A program made the position numbers and the translations under genes. From Luteipulveratus flavus (lineage in GTDB: Bacteria; Actinomycetota; Actinomycetes; Actinomycetales; Dermatophilaceae), in the NCBI RefSeq assembly GCF_029080175.1, contig NZ_JARFJC010000048.1: a stretch of 64,000 bases of DNA, one strand, 5' to 3'. Below the pieces are notes generated by a model. That model worked only from the letters and a program-made list of their open reading frames with translations. It made no database searches and had not been told where the DNA came from. Every line of letters begins with the position of its first letter. The first letter of the stretch is position 1. Positions 1-8,060 of this stretch are shown here, one piece after another.

Positions 1-36
1 ACCAAACAAACATTTGGCATCAATCACTCGACACGC

Positions 37-50
37 TGTTGAGTTCTCAA
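37..50 (-). promoter_or_regulatory. rRNA operon leader element (boxA/antitermination-like), 16S gene lies left of the window
   Basis: Read on the minus strand this region gives TTGAGAACTCAACA followed by GCGTGTCG, the conserved leader block found a short way upstream of 16S rRNA in actinobacteria. Transcription leaves the window at base 1, so the 16S gene itself is not present. Stretch 1-377 holds no convincing protein gene; its short open frames are chance frames in a leader and promoter region. Confidence 0.75.
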
Positions 51-111
51 GAAACAGCCGCTCACCTTCGGTTCGTGGCTTTCGCCGCTTCCCGTCCGGG
101 GCAACTTCTCT

Positions 112-140
112 AACTTACCACCGCTTCGCTTTCTCGCCAA
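112..140 (-). promoter_or_regulatory. putative rRNA operon promoter (leader-proximal)
   Basis: On the minus strand TTGGCG (135-140) and TAAGTT (112-117) are separated by 17 nt, about 60 nt upstream of the conserved leader element. This fits a sigma-70-type rrn promoter. It is assigned by position and hexamer match only. Confidence 0.55.
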
Positions 141-197
141 CTTCGGACTGTGTCCGCTCCGTGGAGTGTTGGGAGCCGCATCAGCGGCGGAGGGACC

Positions 198-226
198 ACT
201 GTACTCAGGTGAGGGACATGCGTCCA
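198..226 (-). promoter_or_regulatory. putative second rRNA operon promoter
   Basis: On the minus strand TGGACG (221-226) and TACAGT (198-203) are separated by 17 nt, upstream of the first promoter. Multiple tandem promoters are usual for rrn operons. The hexamer match is moderate. Confidence 0.4.
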
Positions 227-377
227 CCACCTCGATGAACAGTGGGTTGGTCGTCCGCTGGACCGGCCTCCCGGTCTCCCGGTTGTCCGTGCCTCCTCGC
301 GGCGACAGATGGAACATTAGAGGACGCGTGGCGCAGACGCCAAATCGGCGGCCGCACCACGCGTCCTCGGTGGTCGA

Positions 378-1640
378 TCAGGCGCTGCGACGGACCGCGA
401 CCAGGTGCTTGCGGCCGCGCTTCACGATCGCCACCCGGCCGTGCAGGAAGTCCTCCTCGACCAGCACCGCCTCGGGATCGCCCACCTTCACGTTGTTCAG
501 GGACACCCCTCCCTCGGCGATGAGTCGGCGCGCGGCGTTGCGGCTGTCCGCCACGCCGCTCGCCACCAGGGCGTCGGTGATGGTCACGCCCACGGCCACC
601 TCTCCACCCGGTAGCTCGGCGGTCGCGTCGGCCAGTGTCCGCTCGTCCAGGACCGTGACGTCCCCCTTGCCGAACAGGGCCGCCGAGGCATCCTGCACGG
701 CACGGGTCGCCTCCGGCCCGTGCACCAGCGTGGTCACCTGCTCCGCGAGGGTGCGCTGGGCCGCTCGCCGGAACGGCTCCTCCCGCACCTGCTTCTCCAG
801 GTCGGCGATCTGGTCGGCCCCGAGGTCGGTGAACACCTTGAGGAGCTTCACGACCTCGGCGTCCTCGACGTTGAGGAAGTACTGGTAGAAGGCGTACGGG
901 CTGGTCATGGCCGGGTCGAGCCAGATGGCGTTGCCCTCCGACTTGCCGTACTTGCGGCCGGTGGAGTCGGTGAGCAGCGGCGTGGTCAGCACGTGGACGT
1001 GCTCGCCCTCCGTCTGCCGGATCAGGTCCACGCCGGCCAGGATGTTGCCCCACTGGTCGACCGCACCGGTCTGCAGCGTGCAGCCGAGCTCCCGGAACAG
1101 GTGGAGGTAGTCCAGGCCCTGCAGGATCTGGTAGCTGAACTCGGTGTAGCTGATGCCGGCGTCGGAGTTCAGCCGCGCCGAGACGGCGTCCTTCTTGATC
1201 ATCCCGTTGACCCGGAAGTACTTGCCGTAGTCGCGCAGGAAGTCCAGCGCCGAGATTCCCTCGGTCCAGTCCAGGTTGTTGACCATCCGCGCGGGGTTGT
1301 CGCCGGCGAAGTCCAGGAAGGCCTCCACCTGCGAGCGGATCGCCGCCACCGCGTCGGCCACCTGCTCCTTGGTCCGCAGCACGCGTTCGCTGTCCGGCTT
1401 CGGATCACCGATCAGGCCCGTCGACCCGCCGACCAGGCAGATGACGTGATGGCCCGCCCGCTGCATCCGCCGCACCACCACCAGCTGCACGAGGTTGCCG
1501 AAGTGCAGGGACGGCGCGGTGGGGTCGAAGCCCACATACATGGTGAGCGGCCCGCCGTCGAGTGCTTCCCGCAGCGCAGCCTCGTCGGTGGTCTGCGCCA
1601 CCAGGCCGCGCCACTGCAGCTCGTCCAACAGATCGCTCAC
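378..1640 (-). CDS. tyrS: tyrosyl-tRNA synthetase
   Basis: Charges tRNA-Tyr with tyrosine in the cytoplasm. The 420-aa protein has the class I HIGH-like motif HFGN at residues 46-49 and the KMSKS-loop version KYGKS at 230-234. A C-terminal S4-like RNA-binding segment begins after about residue 340. Length is normal for bacterial TyrRS. The start is GTG with GAGGAAC upstream. The gene follows the DNA glycosylase by 64 nt on the same strand, so the two may be cotranscribed. The rRNA operon promoters lie just downstream and read the same way. No T-box leader fits in the 64-nt gap. Assignment is secure. Confidence 0.97.
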   Translation of the reverse strand: MSDLLDELQWRGLVAQTTDEAALREALDGGPLTMYVGFDPTAPSLHFGNLVQLVVVRRMQRAGHHVICLVGGSTGLIGDPKPDSERVLRTKEQVADAVAAIRSQVEAFLDFAGDNPARMVNNLDWTEGISALDFLRDYGKYFRVNGMIKKDAVSARLNSDAGISYTEFSYQILQGLDYLHLFRELGCTLQTGAVDQWGNILAGVDLIRQTEGEHVHVLTTPLLTDSTGRKYGKSEGNAIWLDPAMTSPYAFYQYFLNVEDAEVVKLLKVFTDLGADQIADLEKQVREEPFRRAAQRTLAEQVTTLVHGPEATRAVQDASAALFGKGDVTVLDERTLADATAELPGGEVAVGVTITDALVASGVADSRNAARRLIAEGGVSLNNVKVGDPEAVLVEEDFLHGRVAIVKRGRKHLVAVRRSA

Positions 1641-1704
1641 AGGTCATCGTTCCTCTCGTGCGGGCCGCACCGCGCGCGCGGACCTCGTGGTCCAGCCTGC
1701 CGCA

Positions 1705-2283
1705 TCAGCCGTCAGGGCGCCGACGTGGTTTCGCCGGCCGGTAGACGGAGACCGTCGACTCACCGTCCAGCCAGAACCGCCACGGGTAGCTGGTGGCGTC
1801 ACCGCCGGCGCCGCTCACGCCCACCCGCGGACCGGTGCGGACGACTCCCGCCTCACCGGCCCGAGGCGCGACGGCCACCGCAGCGTCCGGTGCGGTGGTC
1901 ACGATGCCGTCCTGGTCGCGCCCGAGACCGAGCGCCTGGGCGAGCCGCGCCGGGCCGCGTGCCAGGTCGCGATCCCCGATCCCGTTCCGTCGCTCCCGCG
2001 CGACGTCGAGGCCCTCGACCACCTCGCCGGCCCGCAGCAGCACGGCCCGCGCGACGCCCTCAGGCCCGCAGCCCAGATTCGCGCACCAGTGCATCCCGTA
2101 CGTGAAGTAGGTGTAGAGCGTGCCGGGGGGCCCGAACATGCTCGCGTTTCGCGACGTCCTGCCGCGAAAAGCGTGCGAGCCGGGGTCGTTCGCGCCGTCG
2201 TAGGCCTCCACCTCCGTCAGGCGGATCGTCACGCCGGCGTGGGAGACGAGGCAGCCGAGCAGGTCGGGCGCAACCTGCAGCAC
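1705..2283 (-). CDS. mpg: DNA-3-methyladenine glycosylase (AAG/MPG family)
   Basis: Base-excision repair enzyme that removes alkylated purines. The family pattern is clear: VAPDLLGC near the N-terminus, RLTEVEAYDG with the catalytic glutamate, HAFRGRTSRNASMFG, then YTYFTYGMHWC. The annotated GTG start gives 192 aa but omits FYDRSV, which is encoded in frame just upstream and is normally part of this family. The only non-standard in-frame choice is CTG at 2310, or a rarer codon beside a GAGGGAG stretch; no ATG or GTG is available upstream. The true start is therefore uncertain by about ten residues. Probably cotranscribed with tyrS. Confidence 0.9.
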   Translation of the reverse strand: MLQVAPDLLGCLVSHAGVTIRLTEVEAYDGANDPGSHAFRGRTSRNASMFGPPGTLYTYFTYGMHWCANLGCGPEGVARAVLLRAGEVVEGLDVARERRNGIGDRDLARGPARLAQALGLGRDQDGIVTTAPDAAVAVAPRAGEAGVVRTGPRVGVSGAGGDATSYPWRFWLDGESTVSVYRPAKPRRRPDG

Positions 2284-2408
2284 CGACCGGTCGTAGAAGG
2301 ACGGCTGCAGTCGCTCGATGACGCTCTCCCTCGCTGTGACCGGATCGGTCCGGTTCCTGACCTGTCGCGGTCTGGTGACCGGGACGCACGCGGCACCAGG
2401 ATCGTGGC

Positions 2409-3008
2409 ATGACCACAGCGCTCCTCGTCATCGACGTCCAGCAGTCCTTCACCGTCCGCCCGTCCTGGACGGCGGTGTCGCGCCCCGACATCGCCGACCG
2501 CGTCGCCCGCCTCGTCGCGCAGGCCCGGGCCGAGCAGCAGGAGGTCGTCTGGGTGCTTCATGCCGAGCCCGGCAGTGGCGGCCCGTTCGATCCCGACCAG
2601 GGCCACGTCCGGCTGATGGACGGGTTGGCCCCCGCCGCCGGTGAGCCGGTCCTGACGAAGACGTCCCGTAACGCGTTCACCACCACCGGACTCGCGCAGC
2701 TCCTCACCCAGCGTGGTGTGGACCGCCTGGTGATCACCGGGATCCAGACCGAGCAGTGCTGCGAGACCACCGCCAGGGTCGCCGCCGACCTCGGCTACGA
2801 CGTCGACTTCGTGACCGAGGCGACCGCGACGTTCCCGATCGCTCACCGGGACGCTCCGGCGGAACGCGACCTCGACGCCGTCCTGGCGGATCCGACCACC
2901 CTCGGCGCCGCGGCGATCGAGGAGCGGACCGAGTACGCGCTCGCCGGGCGGTTCGCCCGCATCCTCACGATGGAGCAGGTGCTCTCGCCGACCGCAGTGG
3001 CACACTGA
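2409..3008 (+). CDS. cysteine hydrolase, isochorismatase/nicotinamidase-like family
   Basis: A 199-aa single-domain hydrolase of the isochorismatase-like superfamily. The catalytic Asp is in LVIDVQ (residue 8), the Lys in LTKTSRNAF, and the nucleophilic Cys in GIQTEQCCETTAR near residue 118. The substrate cannot be told from sequence; ureidoacrylate, nicotinamide or other amides are all possible. It is followed after 7 nt by a GlxA-type regulator on the same strand, a common pairing in which the regulator controls the hydrolase. A CAGGAT hexamer 6 nt before the ATG suggests a leaderless transcript. Confidence 0.85.
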   Translation: MTTALLVIDVQQSFTVRPSWTAVSRPDIADRVARLVAQARAEQQEVVWVLHAEPGSGGPFDPDQGHVRLMDGLAPAAGEPVLTKTSRNAFTTTGLAQLLTQRGVDRLVITGIQTEQCCETTARVAADLGYDVDFVTEATATFPIAHRDAPAERDLDAVLADPTTLGAAAIEERTEYALAGRFARILTMEQVLSPTAVAH

Positions 3009-3015
3009 CCGGATC

Positions 3016-3951
3016 ATGCCCAGGGTGATCATGCCGCTGCCGACGGGCGTCCACCTCCTGGACGTCTCGGGGCCGAGCCAGATCTTCTCCTCGGCCGCGC
3101 AGCTGCGCGGCGGGTGGGAGCTGGTGTTCGTGACGAGCGCCGGCGGGGTCCGGTCCCACCAGGGCCTTCGGCTCACGGGCGAGCCGCAGTGGCCGACCGA
3201 CAGCACGCCGCGGGACCTGGTGCTGGTCCCCGGCTGGCACGTCACCGCCGACGACCCGATGCGGGTGCCGCTGCCGGACTCCGTCATCTCCCGGCTGGCG
3301 TCGCACCACGCCGGCGGCGGCGTGGTCGGCAGCGTGTGCGCCGGTGCGCTGGCGCTGGGGGCGGCCGGACTGCTGGACGGACGCCGCTGCACCACTCATC
3401 ACGCGGTGCAGCGCCGGCTCGCCGCGGCGTACCCCAGGGCCACGGTCGTCCAGGACGTGCTGTTCACCGAGGACGACCGGGTGGTCACCTCCGCCGGCAT
3501 CGCCAGCGGCATCGACCTCGCGCTCCACCTCGTCGCGCAGCACGACGGCCCGCAGACGGCCGCACGGGTGGCGCGCGACACCGTCGTGTACGCACGCCGC
3601 AACGGGGACGACCCGCAGGACAGCGTCCTGATCGAGACCCGCCACCACCTCGACGACGCCGTGCACCGGGTGCAGGACGTCATCGACGAGCGGTTCGCCG
3701 AGCGGCTGTCCCTGCTGCACCTCAGCAGTGCGGCCGGGGTCAGCGAACGCACCCTGACCCGGGCCTTCCGCGCGGCGACGGGCACCACGCCGCTGCGCTA
3801 CCAGCAGACGATCCGGCTCGAACGGGCCAACCGGCTCATCGGCGGCGGCTCGACCGTCGAGGCCGCAGCGCGAGCCGTGGGCTTCGAGGACGGCCGGATG
3901 CTCAGGCGGCTGCGCGAGCGAGCCAGTGGCTCGACGGCCGACCGCCGTTAG
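3016..3951 (+). CDS. GlxA-family transcriptional regulator (DJ-1/PfpI domain + AraC HTH)
   Basis: A 311-aa protein. The N-terminal half is a DJ-1/PfpI-like fold with the nucleophile-elbow region GSVCAGALAL. The C-terminal third is an AraC-type double helix-turn-helix, with LSSAAGVSERTLTRAFRAATG and RANRLIGGGSTVEAAARAVGF. Such proteins are DNA-binding regulators in which the amidase-like domain senses a ligand. It sits 7 nt behind the cysteine hydrolase and probably regulates it. Its TAG stop overlaps the TAA stop of convergent argH through the shared tetranucleotide TTAG. Confidence 0.88.
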   Translation: MPRVIMPLPTGVHLLDVSGPSQIFSSAAQLRGGWELVFVTSAGGVRSHQGLRLTGEPQWPTDSTPRDLVLVPGWHVTADDPMRVPLPDSVISRLASHHAGGGVVGSVCAGALALGAAGLLDGRRCTTHHAVQRRLAAAYPRATVVQDVLFTEDDRVVTSAGIASGIDLALHLVAQHDGPQTAARVARDTVVYARRNGDDPQDSVLIETRHHLDDAVHRVQDVIDERFAERLSLLHLSSAAGVSERTLTRAFRAATGTTPLRYQQTIRLERANRLIGGGSTVEAAARAVGFEDGRMLRRLRERASGSTADRR

Positions 3952-5429
3952 TCGGCGAGGACAGCCACCTCGGTCCAGGAGCGCAGCTGCGTGCTGCGGG
4001 CGCGCGCGGCGGCGAGCTGCTCACGGACCCGTACGGGTGCCGTGCCGCCCTGTGCGGACCGGGACGCGAGCGAGCCGGGCACGGTGAGGACCTCGCGTAC
4101 GGCCGGGGTGAGGTGCTCGTCGATCGCGGCGAGGTCGTCGTCGGTGAGGTCCCACAGCTCGATGCCGCGCGACTCGCACTCGCGGACGCACGCACCGGCG
4201 ACCTCGTGCGCGATCCGGAACGCGACACCCTGCCGCACCAGCCACTCCGCGATGTCGGTGGCCAGCGAGAAGCCCTGCGGTGCAAGGGATTCCAGCCGCT
4301 GCTGGTGGAAGGTCAAGGTCGCGACCATGCCCGAGAACGCCGGCAGCAGGACCTCGAGGGTGTCGACCGCGTCGAAGACCGGCTCCTTGTCCTCCTGCAG
4401 GTCACGGTTGTAGGCCAGCGGCAGGGCCTTGAGCGTCGTCATGAGACCGGCCAGGTCACCGACGAGACGGCCGGCCTTGCCGCGCGCCAGCTCGGCGACG
4501 TCCGGGTTCTTCTTCTGGGGCATGATGCTCGACCCGGTGGAGTACGCGTCGTCGAGCGTGACGAACGAGAACTCCTTGGTCGCCCAGAGCACGACCTCCT
4601 CGGCGATCCGGGAGACGTCGACCGCCGCCATCGCCGCGACGAAGGAGAACTCCGCGACGAAGTCCCGCCCGGCGGTGCCGTCGATGGAGTTCTGCGTCGC
4701 CCGGCTGAAGCCCAGGTCGCGGGCCACGGCCTCGGGGTCCAGCCCGAGAGAGGACCCTGCGAGCGCACCCGAGCCGTACGGCGACTCGTCGGCGCGGACG
4801 TCCCAGTCCTGCCACCGGTCGACGTCCCGCAGCAGCGCCCAGGCGTGGGCGAGCAGGTGGTGGGAGAGCAGGACCGGCTGGGCGTGCTGCAGGTGGGTAC
4901 GCCCGGGCATCGCGACGCCGAGGTGCTGGTCCGCCTGGGCCGTCAGCGCGTCGACGACGTCCAGGACCAGCCCCGAGACCGTACGAGCGTGCTGACGCAG
5001 GTACATGCGGAACAGGGTGGCGACCTGGTCGTTGCGCGAGCGTCCGGCGCGGAGCCGACCGCCGACCTCGGCCCCGACCCGCTCGATGAGCCCGCGCTCG
5101 AGCGCCGTGTGGACGTCCTCGTCCGCCGGCCCCGGGGTGAACGCGCCGGACCGGACGTCGTCCAGCAGGCCCGACAGACCCTCGAGCATGGTCAGCAGCG
5201 TGGTCTCGTCCAGCAGGCCGGCGCGGTACAGCACCCGCGCGTGAGCGCGCGAGCCGGCGATGTCGTACGGCGCCAGCCGCCAGTCGAAGTGGGTGGACCG
5301 CGACAGCGCGGCGAGGGCGTCGGCCGGTCCGCCGGCGAACCGCCCGCCCCACAGGCTCAGGTGTGGCTCGGGTGCGGGACTGTCAGGGGTGGGCACGGAG
5401 GTCGCTCCTTCGGGGTGCGGCGCGGTCAT
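3948..5429 (-). CDS. argH: argininosuccinate lyase
   Basis: Last step of arginine synthesis: argininosuccinate to arginine plus fumarate. The 493-aa protein carries the fumarase/aspartase superfamily signature GSSIMPQKKNPD at 299-310 and the GRTHLQHAQP block at 176-185. Length is slightly above the usual ~470 because of an N-terminal tail of about 25 residues. Its ATG overlaps the argR stop (ATGA). argG, often located between argR and argH in actinobacteria, is absent here. Confidence 0.97.
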   Translation of the reverse strand: MTAPHPEGATSVPTPDSPAPEPHLSLWGGRFAGGPADALAALSRSTHFDWRLAPYDIAGSRAHARVLYRAGLLDETTLLTMLEGLSGLLDDVRSGAFTPGPADEDVHTALERGLIERVGAEVGGRLRAGRSRNDQVATLFRMYLRQHARTVSGLVLDVVDALTAQADQHLGVAMPGRTHLQHAQPVLLSHHLLAHAWALLRDVDRWQDWDVRADESPYGSGALAGSSLGLDPEAVARDLGFSRATQNSIDGTAGRDFVAEFSFVAAMAAVDVSRIAEEVVLWATKEFSFVTLDDAYSTGSSIMPQKKNPDVAELARGKAGRLVGDLAGLMTTLKALPLAYNRDLQEDKEPVFDAVDTLEVLLPAFSGMVATLTFHQQRLESLAPQGFSLATDIAEWLVRQGVAFRIAHEVAGACVRECESRGIELWDLTDDDLAAIDEHLTPAVREVLTVPGSLASRSAQGGTAPVRVREQLAAARARSTQLRSWTEVAVLAD

Positions 5430-5929
5430 GCCTCGCCCGTCCGGGCGAGGTCCAGCAGCAGCTCTGCCACCTGCGCACCGGAATGGTCGGCGCGGGTGAC
5501 GAGCAGGATCGTGTCGTCGCCGGCGATGGTGCCCATCACCGGCTGGAGGTCGGCGTGATCGATCGCGGAGGCGAGGAAGCTCGCGGCGCCGGGCGGGGTG
5601 CGTAGGACGACGGTGTGGTCGTTGGCCTCGGCGTTGACCAGCAGCTCGCCGAGGACGCGCCGCAGCCGGGCGTCGCTCGGCTCCTGGTCGGCGCCGCCGG
5701 CCCGGGGCGTCCGGTCGCCGCCCTCACCGGGCACGGCGTACACCAGCTGGCGCCCCTGGCGCACCTTGGTCGCTCCCAGCTCGACGAGGTCGCGCGACAG
5801 TGTCGCCTGGGTGACCTCCACCCCGTCGTCGGCCAGGCGGTCGGCGAGCTCGCCCTGGGACCGGATCGCAGTGCTCTGGACGATCTGGACGATCCGCTGG
5901 TGGCGTGCAGCGCGGTTCCGGGCGATCAC
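5426..5929 (-). CDS. argR: arginine repressor
   Basis: A 167-aa ArgR/AhrC-family regulator. The N-terminal winged helix contains VTQATLSRDLVELGATKV. The C-terminal oligomerisation and arginine-binding domain contains MGTIAGDDTILLV. The two are joined by a glycine- and charge-rich linker near residues 72-88. With arginine it should bind the operator upstream of argC and repress its own operon. The start is the GTG that overlaps the argF stop as GTGA, which places it at 5929; longer frames upstream belong to argF read out of frame. Confidence 0.95.
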   Translation of the reverse strand: MIARNRAARHQRIVQIVQSTAIRSQGELADRLADDGVEVTQATLSRDLVELGATKVRQGRQLVYAVPGEGGDRTPRAGGADQEPSDARLRRVLGELLVNAEANDHTVVLRTPPGAASFLASAIDHADLQPVMGTIAGDDTILLVTRADHSGAQVAELLLDLARTGEA

Positions 5930-6861
5930 GAGCGGTGCTCCAGCAGGAACGCCAGGAGTGCCTTCTGCGCGTGCAGCCGGTTCTCCGCCTCGTCCCAGAC
6001 GACCGATCGGGGTCCGTCGATGACGTCCGCGGCGATCTCGAACCCGCGGTACGCCGGCAGGCAGTGCAGGACGATCGCGTCGTCCGCGGCGTGGCTCAGC
6101 AGGTCGGCATTCACGGCGTACGGCGTGAACGGCGAGTCCGCTCCCTTGCGGCCCTCCCCCTCGGACTCCTGACCCATCGACACCCAGGTGTCGGTGACCA
6201 CGACGTCGGCACCGTCCGTGGCCGCCTGCGGGTCGTCGCCTACCATCACCGACCCACCGGTCGTCGCGGCGATCTTCGCGGCGCGGTCGACGACCTCGAG
6301 GTCGGGATGGTGTGAGCCCGGCCCGGCGATCCGGACGTGCAGGCCGGCCGTCGCGCCGCCGAGCAGGTAGGAGTGCGCCATGTTGTTGGCGGCGTCCCCG
6401 AGGTAGGTCATGGTCTGCCCGGCGAGGCGGCCGCGGTGCTCGGAGATCGTGAGCAGGTCGGCGAGGATCTGGCACGGGTGGAACTGGTCGGTCAGCGCGT
6501 TGATCACCGGCACGCCGGCGTACGCGGCCATCTCCTCCAGCCGCGACTGCTCGTACGTCCGCCACACGATCGCGCTCACCTGGCGGCCGATGACGCGGGC
6601 GACGTCCGCCACGGACTCCCGCGTCCCGATCTGGGCGAGGTTGCCGTCGACGACCATCGGAAAGCCACCGAGCTCGGCGATGCCCACCGAGAACGACAGC
6701 TGGGTGCGCAGGGTCGGCTTGTCGAAGATGATCGCGACCCCCTGAGGCCCGGTGAGCGGCTGCTCGGCGTGCCGGTCGGCCTTCAGCCGGCCGGCGCGTT
6801 CAAGGACGTGAGCCTGCTCGGCGGGGCTCAGGTCGTCGTCGCGCAGGAAGTGACGGGTCAC
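5926..6861 (-). CDS. argF: ornithine carbamoyltransferase
   Basis: Forms citrulline from ornithine and carbamoyl phosphate. Key blocks are FHPCQILADL, the ornithine loop DTWVSMGQ and HCLPAYRG. The carbamoyl-phosphate loop, usually STRTR, reads TLRTQ at residues 50-54, so the first, second and fifth positions differ from the textbook motif while the central Arg-Thr is kept. Length (311 aa) is normal. The GTG start overlaps the argD stop (GTGA), and its own stop overlaps argR. Confidence 0.95.
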   Translation of the reverse strand: MTRHFLRDDDLSPAEQAHVLERAGRLKADRHAEQPLTGPQGVAIIFDKPTLRTQLSFSVGIAELGGFPMVVDGNLAQIGTRESVADVARVIGRQVSAIVWRTYEQSRLEEMAAYAGVPVINALTDQFHPCQILADLLTISEHRGRLAGQTMTYLGDAANNMAHSYLLGGATAGLHVRIAGPGSHHPDLEVVDRAAKIAATTGGSVMVGDDPQAATDGADVVVTDTWVSMGQESEGEGRKGADSPFTPYAVNADLLSHAADDAIVLHCLPAYRGFEIAADVIDGPRSVVWDEAENRLHAQKALLAFLLEHRS

Positions 6862-8060
6862 GGCGTGGCCTCCAAGGAGTCGAGCAAGGTGGGCAGGGCG
6901 TCGACGAACGTGTCGAGCTGTCCGGTGGTGACGACCAGTGGCGGCGCCAGCCGGATCGCTTGTGGCTCAACGGGATTCACGATGAATCCGGCGTCGCGTG
7001 CGGCGGTCGCGAGCTCGGCCGACACCGGTGCCGCCAGCGGGATCGCGCGCAGCAGACCGCGGCCACGTACCGGATGCAGCATCGGGTGCTCGAGCCCTGC
7101 CACCCGCACGGCGAGGTGCTCGCCAGCGAGCCGGGCGTGCTCGAGCAGGCCCTCCGACTCGATGGTGTCGAGGACGGCGAGCGCGCCCGCTGCCGCCAGG
7201 GGATTCCCGCCGAACGTCGTGCCGTGCTGGCCCGCGGTGAGCATCGAGGAGACCCGCTCGCCGAACGTCACGAGCGCGCCGATCGGGACGCCGCCGCCGA
7301 GACCCTTGGCGACCGTGATCGCGTCCGGGACGATCCCGGCGGCCTGGAAGGCGAACCACTCCCCCGTACGCCCGACGCCGGTCTGGATCTCGTCCAGGAC
7401 GAGCAGGGCGCCGGCGGCACGGGTGATCTCCCGGGCGGCGACGAGGTACTCGGGGCCCGGGTCGAGGACGCCCGCCTCACCCTGGACGGGCTCGAGGACC
7501 ACCGCGGCGGTCTGCTCGGTCACCGCCGCTCGCAGAGCGTCCACGTCGCCGTACGGCACGTGCGACACCCCGGGCAGGAGCGGTTCGAACGGCTCGCGGT
7601 AGGCCGCCTTGGACGTGAGCGCGAGCGCTCCTGTCGTCCGGCCGTGGAACGCGCCCTCCGCGGCGACGATCCGGGTGCGACCGGTGCGCCGGGTGAGCTT
7701 GACGGCGGCCTCCATCGCCTCGGCACCGGAGTTGGCGAGGAACACGCGGGATCCCTCGGGTGCGCCGGCGACGCACAGCAGCCGCTCGGCGAGCTCGATC
7801 TGGGGTACGGAGGTGAAGAGGTTGGAGATGTGGATCGCTTCGGCGGCCTGCTTCGACAGCGCCGACACCAGCGCCGGATGACCGTGGCCGAGCGCGTTGA
7901 CCGCGATGCCACCTACCAGGTCGAGGTAGCGGCGGCCGTCGGTGTCCCAGACGTAGCAGCCCTCGCCGTGGGAGAGGACCAGCGGGGGCGTACCGAAGAC
8001 GCCCAGCACGCTGTCGCGGTAGCGCCCGAGCAGGTCGGTCTGATGGCCGGTCGTGGTCAT
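6858..8060 (-). CDS. argD: acetylornithine aminotransferase
   Basis: PLP-dependent class III aminotransferase converting N-acetylglutamate semialdehyde to N-acetylornithine. 400 aa. The Schiff-base lysine is K252 in ITVAKGLGGGVPIGA, preceded by the cofactor-binding stretch LDEIQTGVGRTG. The ATG at 8060 overlaps the argB stop (ATGA). An in-frame extension beyond this point is non-homologous and covers the argB 3' end, so it was rejected. Confidence 0.96.
   Translation of the reverse strand: MTTTGHQTDLLGRYRDSVLGVFGTPPLVLSHGEGCYVWDTDGRRYLDLVGGIAVNALGHGHPALVSALSKQAAEAIHISNLFTSVPQIELAERLLCVAGAPEGSRVFLANSGAEAMEAAVKLTRRTGRTRIVAAEGAFHGRTTGALALTSKAAYREPFEPLLPGVSHVPYGDVDALRAAVTEQTAAVVLEPVQGEAGVLDPGPEYLVAAREITRAAGALLVLDEIQTGVGRTGEWFAFQAAGIVPDAITVAKGLGGGVPIGALVTFGERVSSMLTAGQHGTTFGGNPLAAAGALAVLDTIESEGLLEHARLAGEHLAVRVAGLEHPMLHPVRGRGLLRAIPLAAPVSAELATAARDAGFIVNPVEPQAIRLAPPLVVTTGQLDTFVDALPTLLDSLEATP

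Noticed and set aside
1..377. Small protein genes in the rRNA operon leader.
   Set aside because: The short frames have no ribosome sites and overlap promoter and antitermination-like elements.
3114..5558. An 814-aa frame covering the AraC-type gene and antisense to argH.
   Set aside because: It spans two real genes in other frames and has no recognisable domain.
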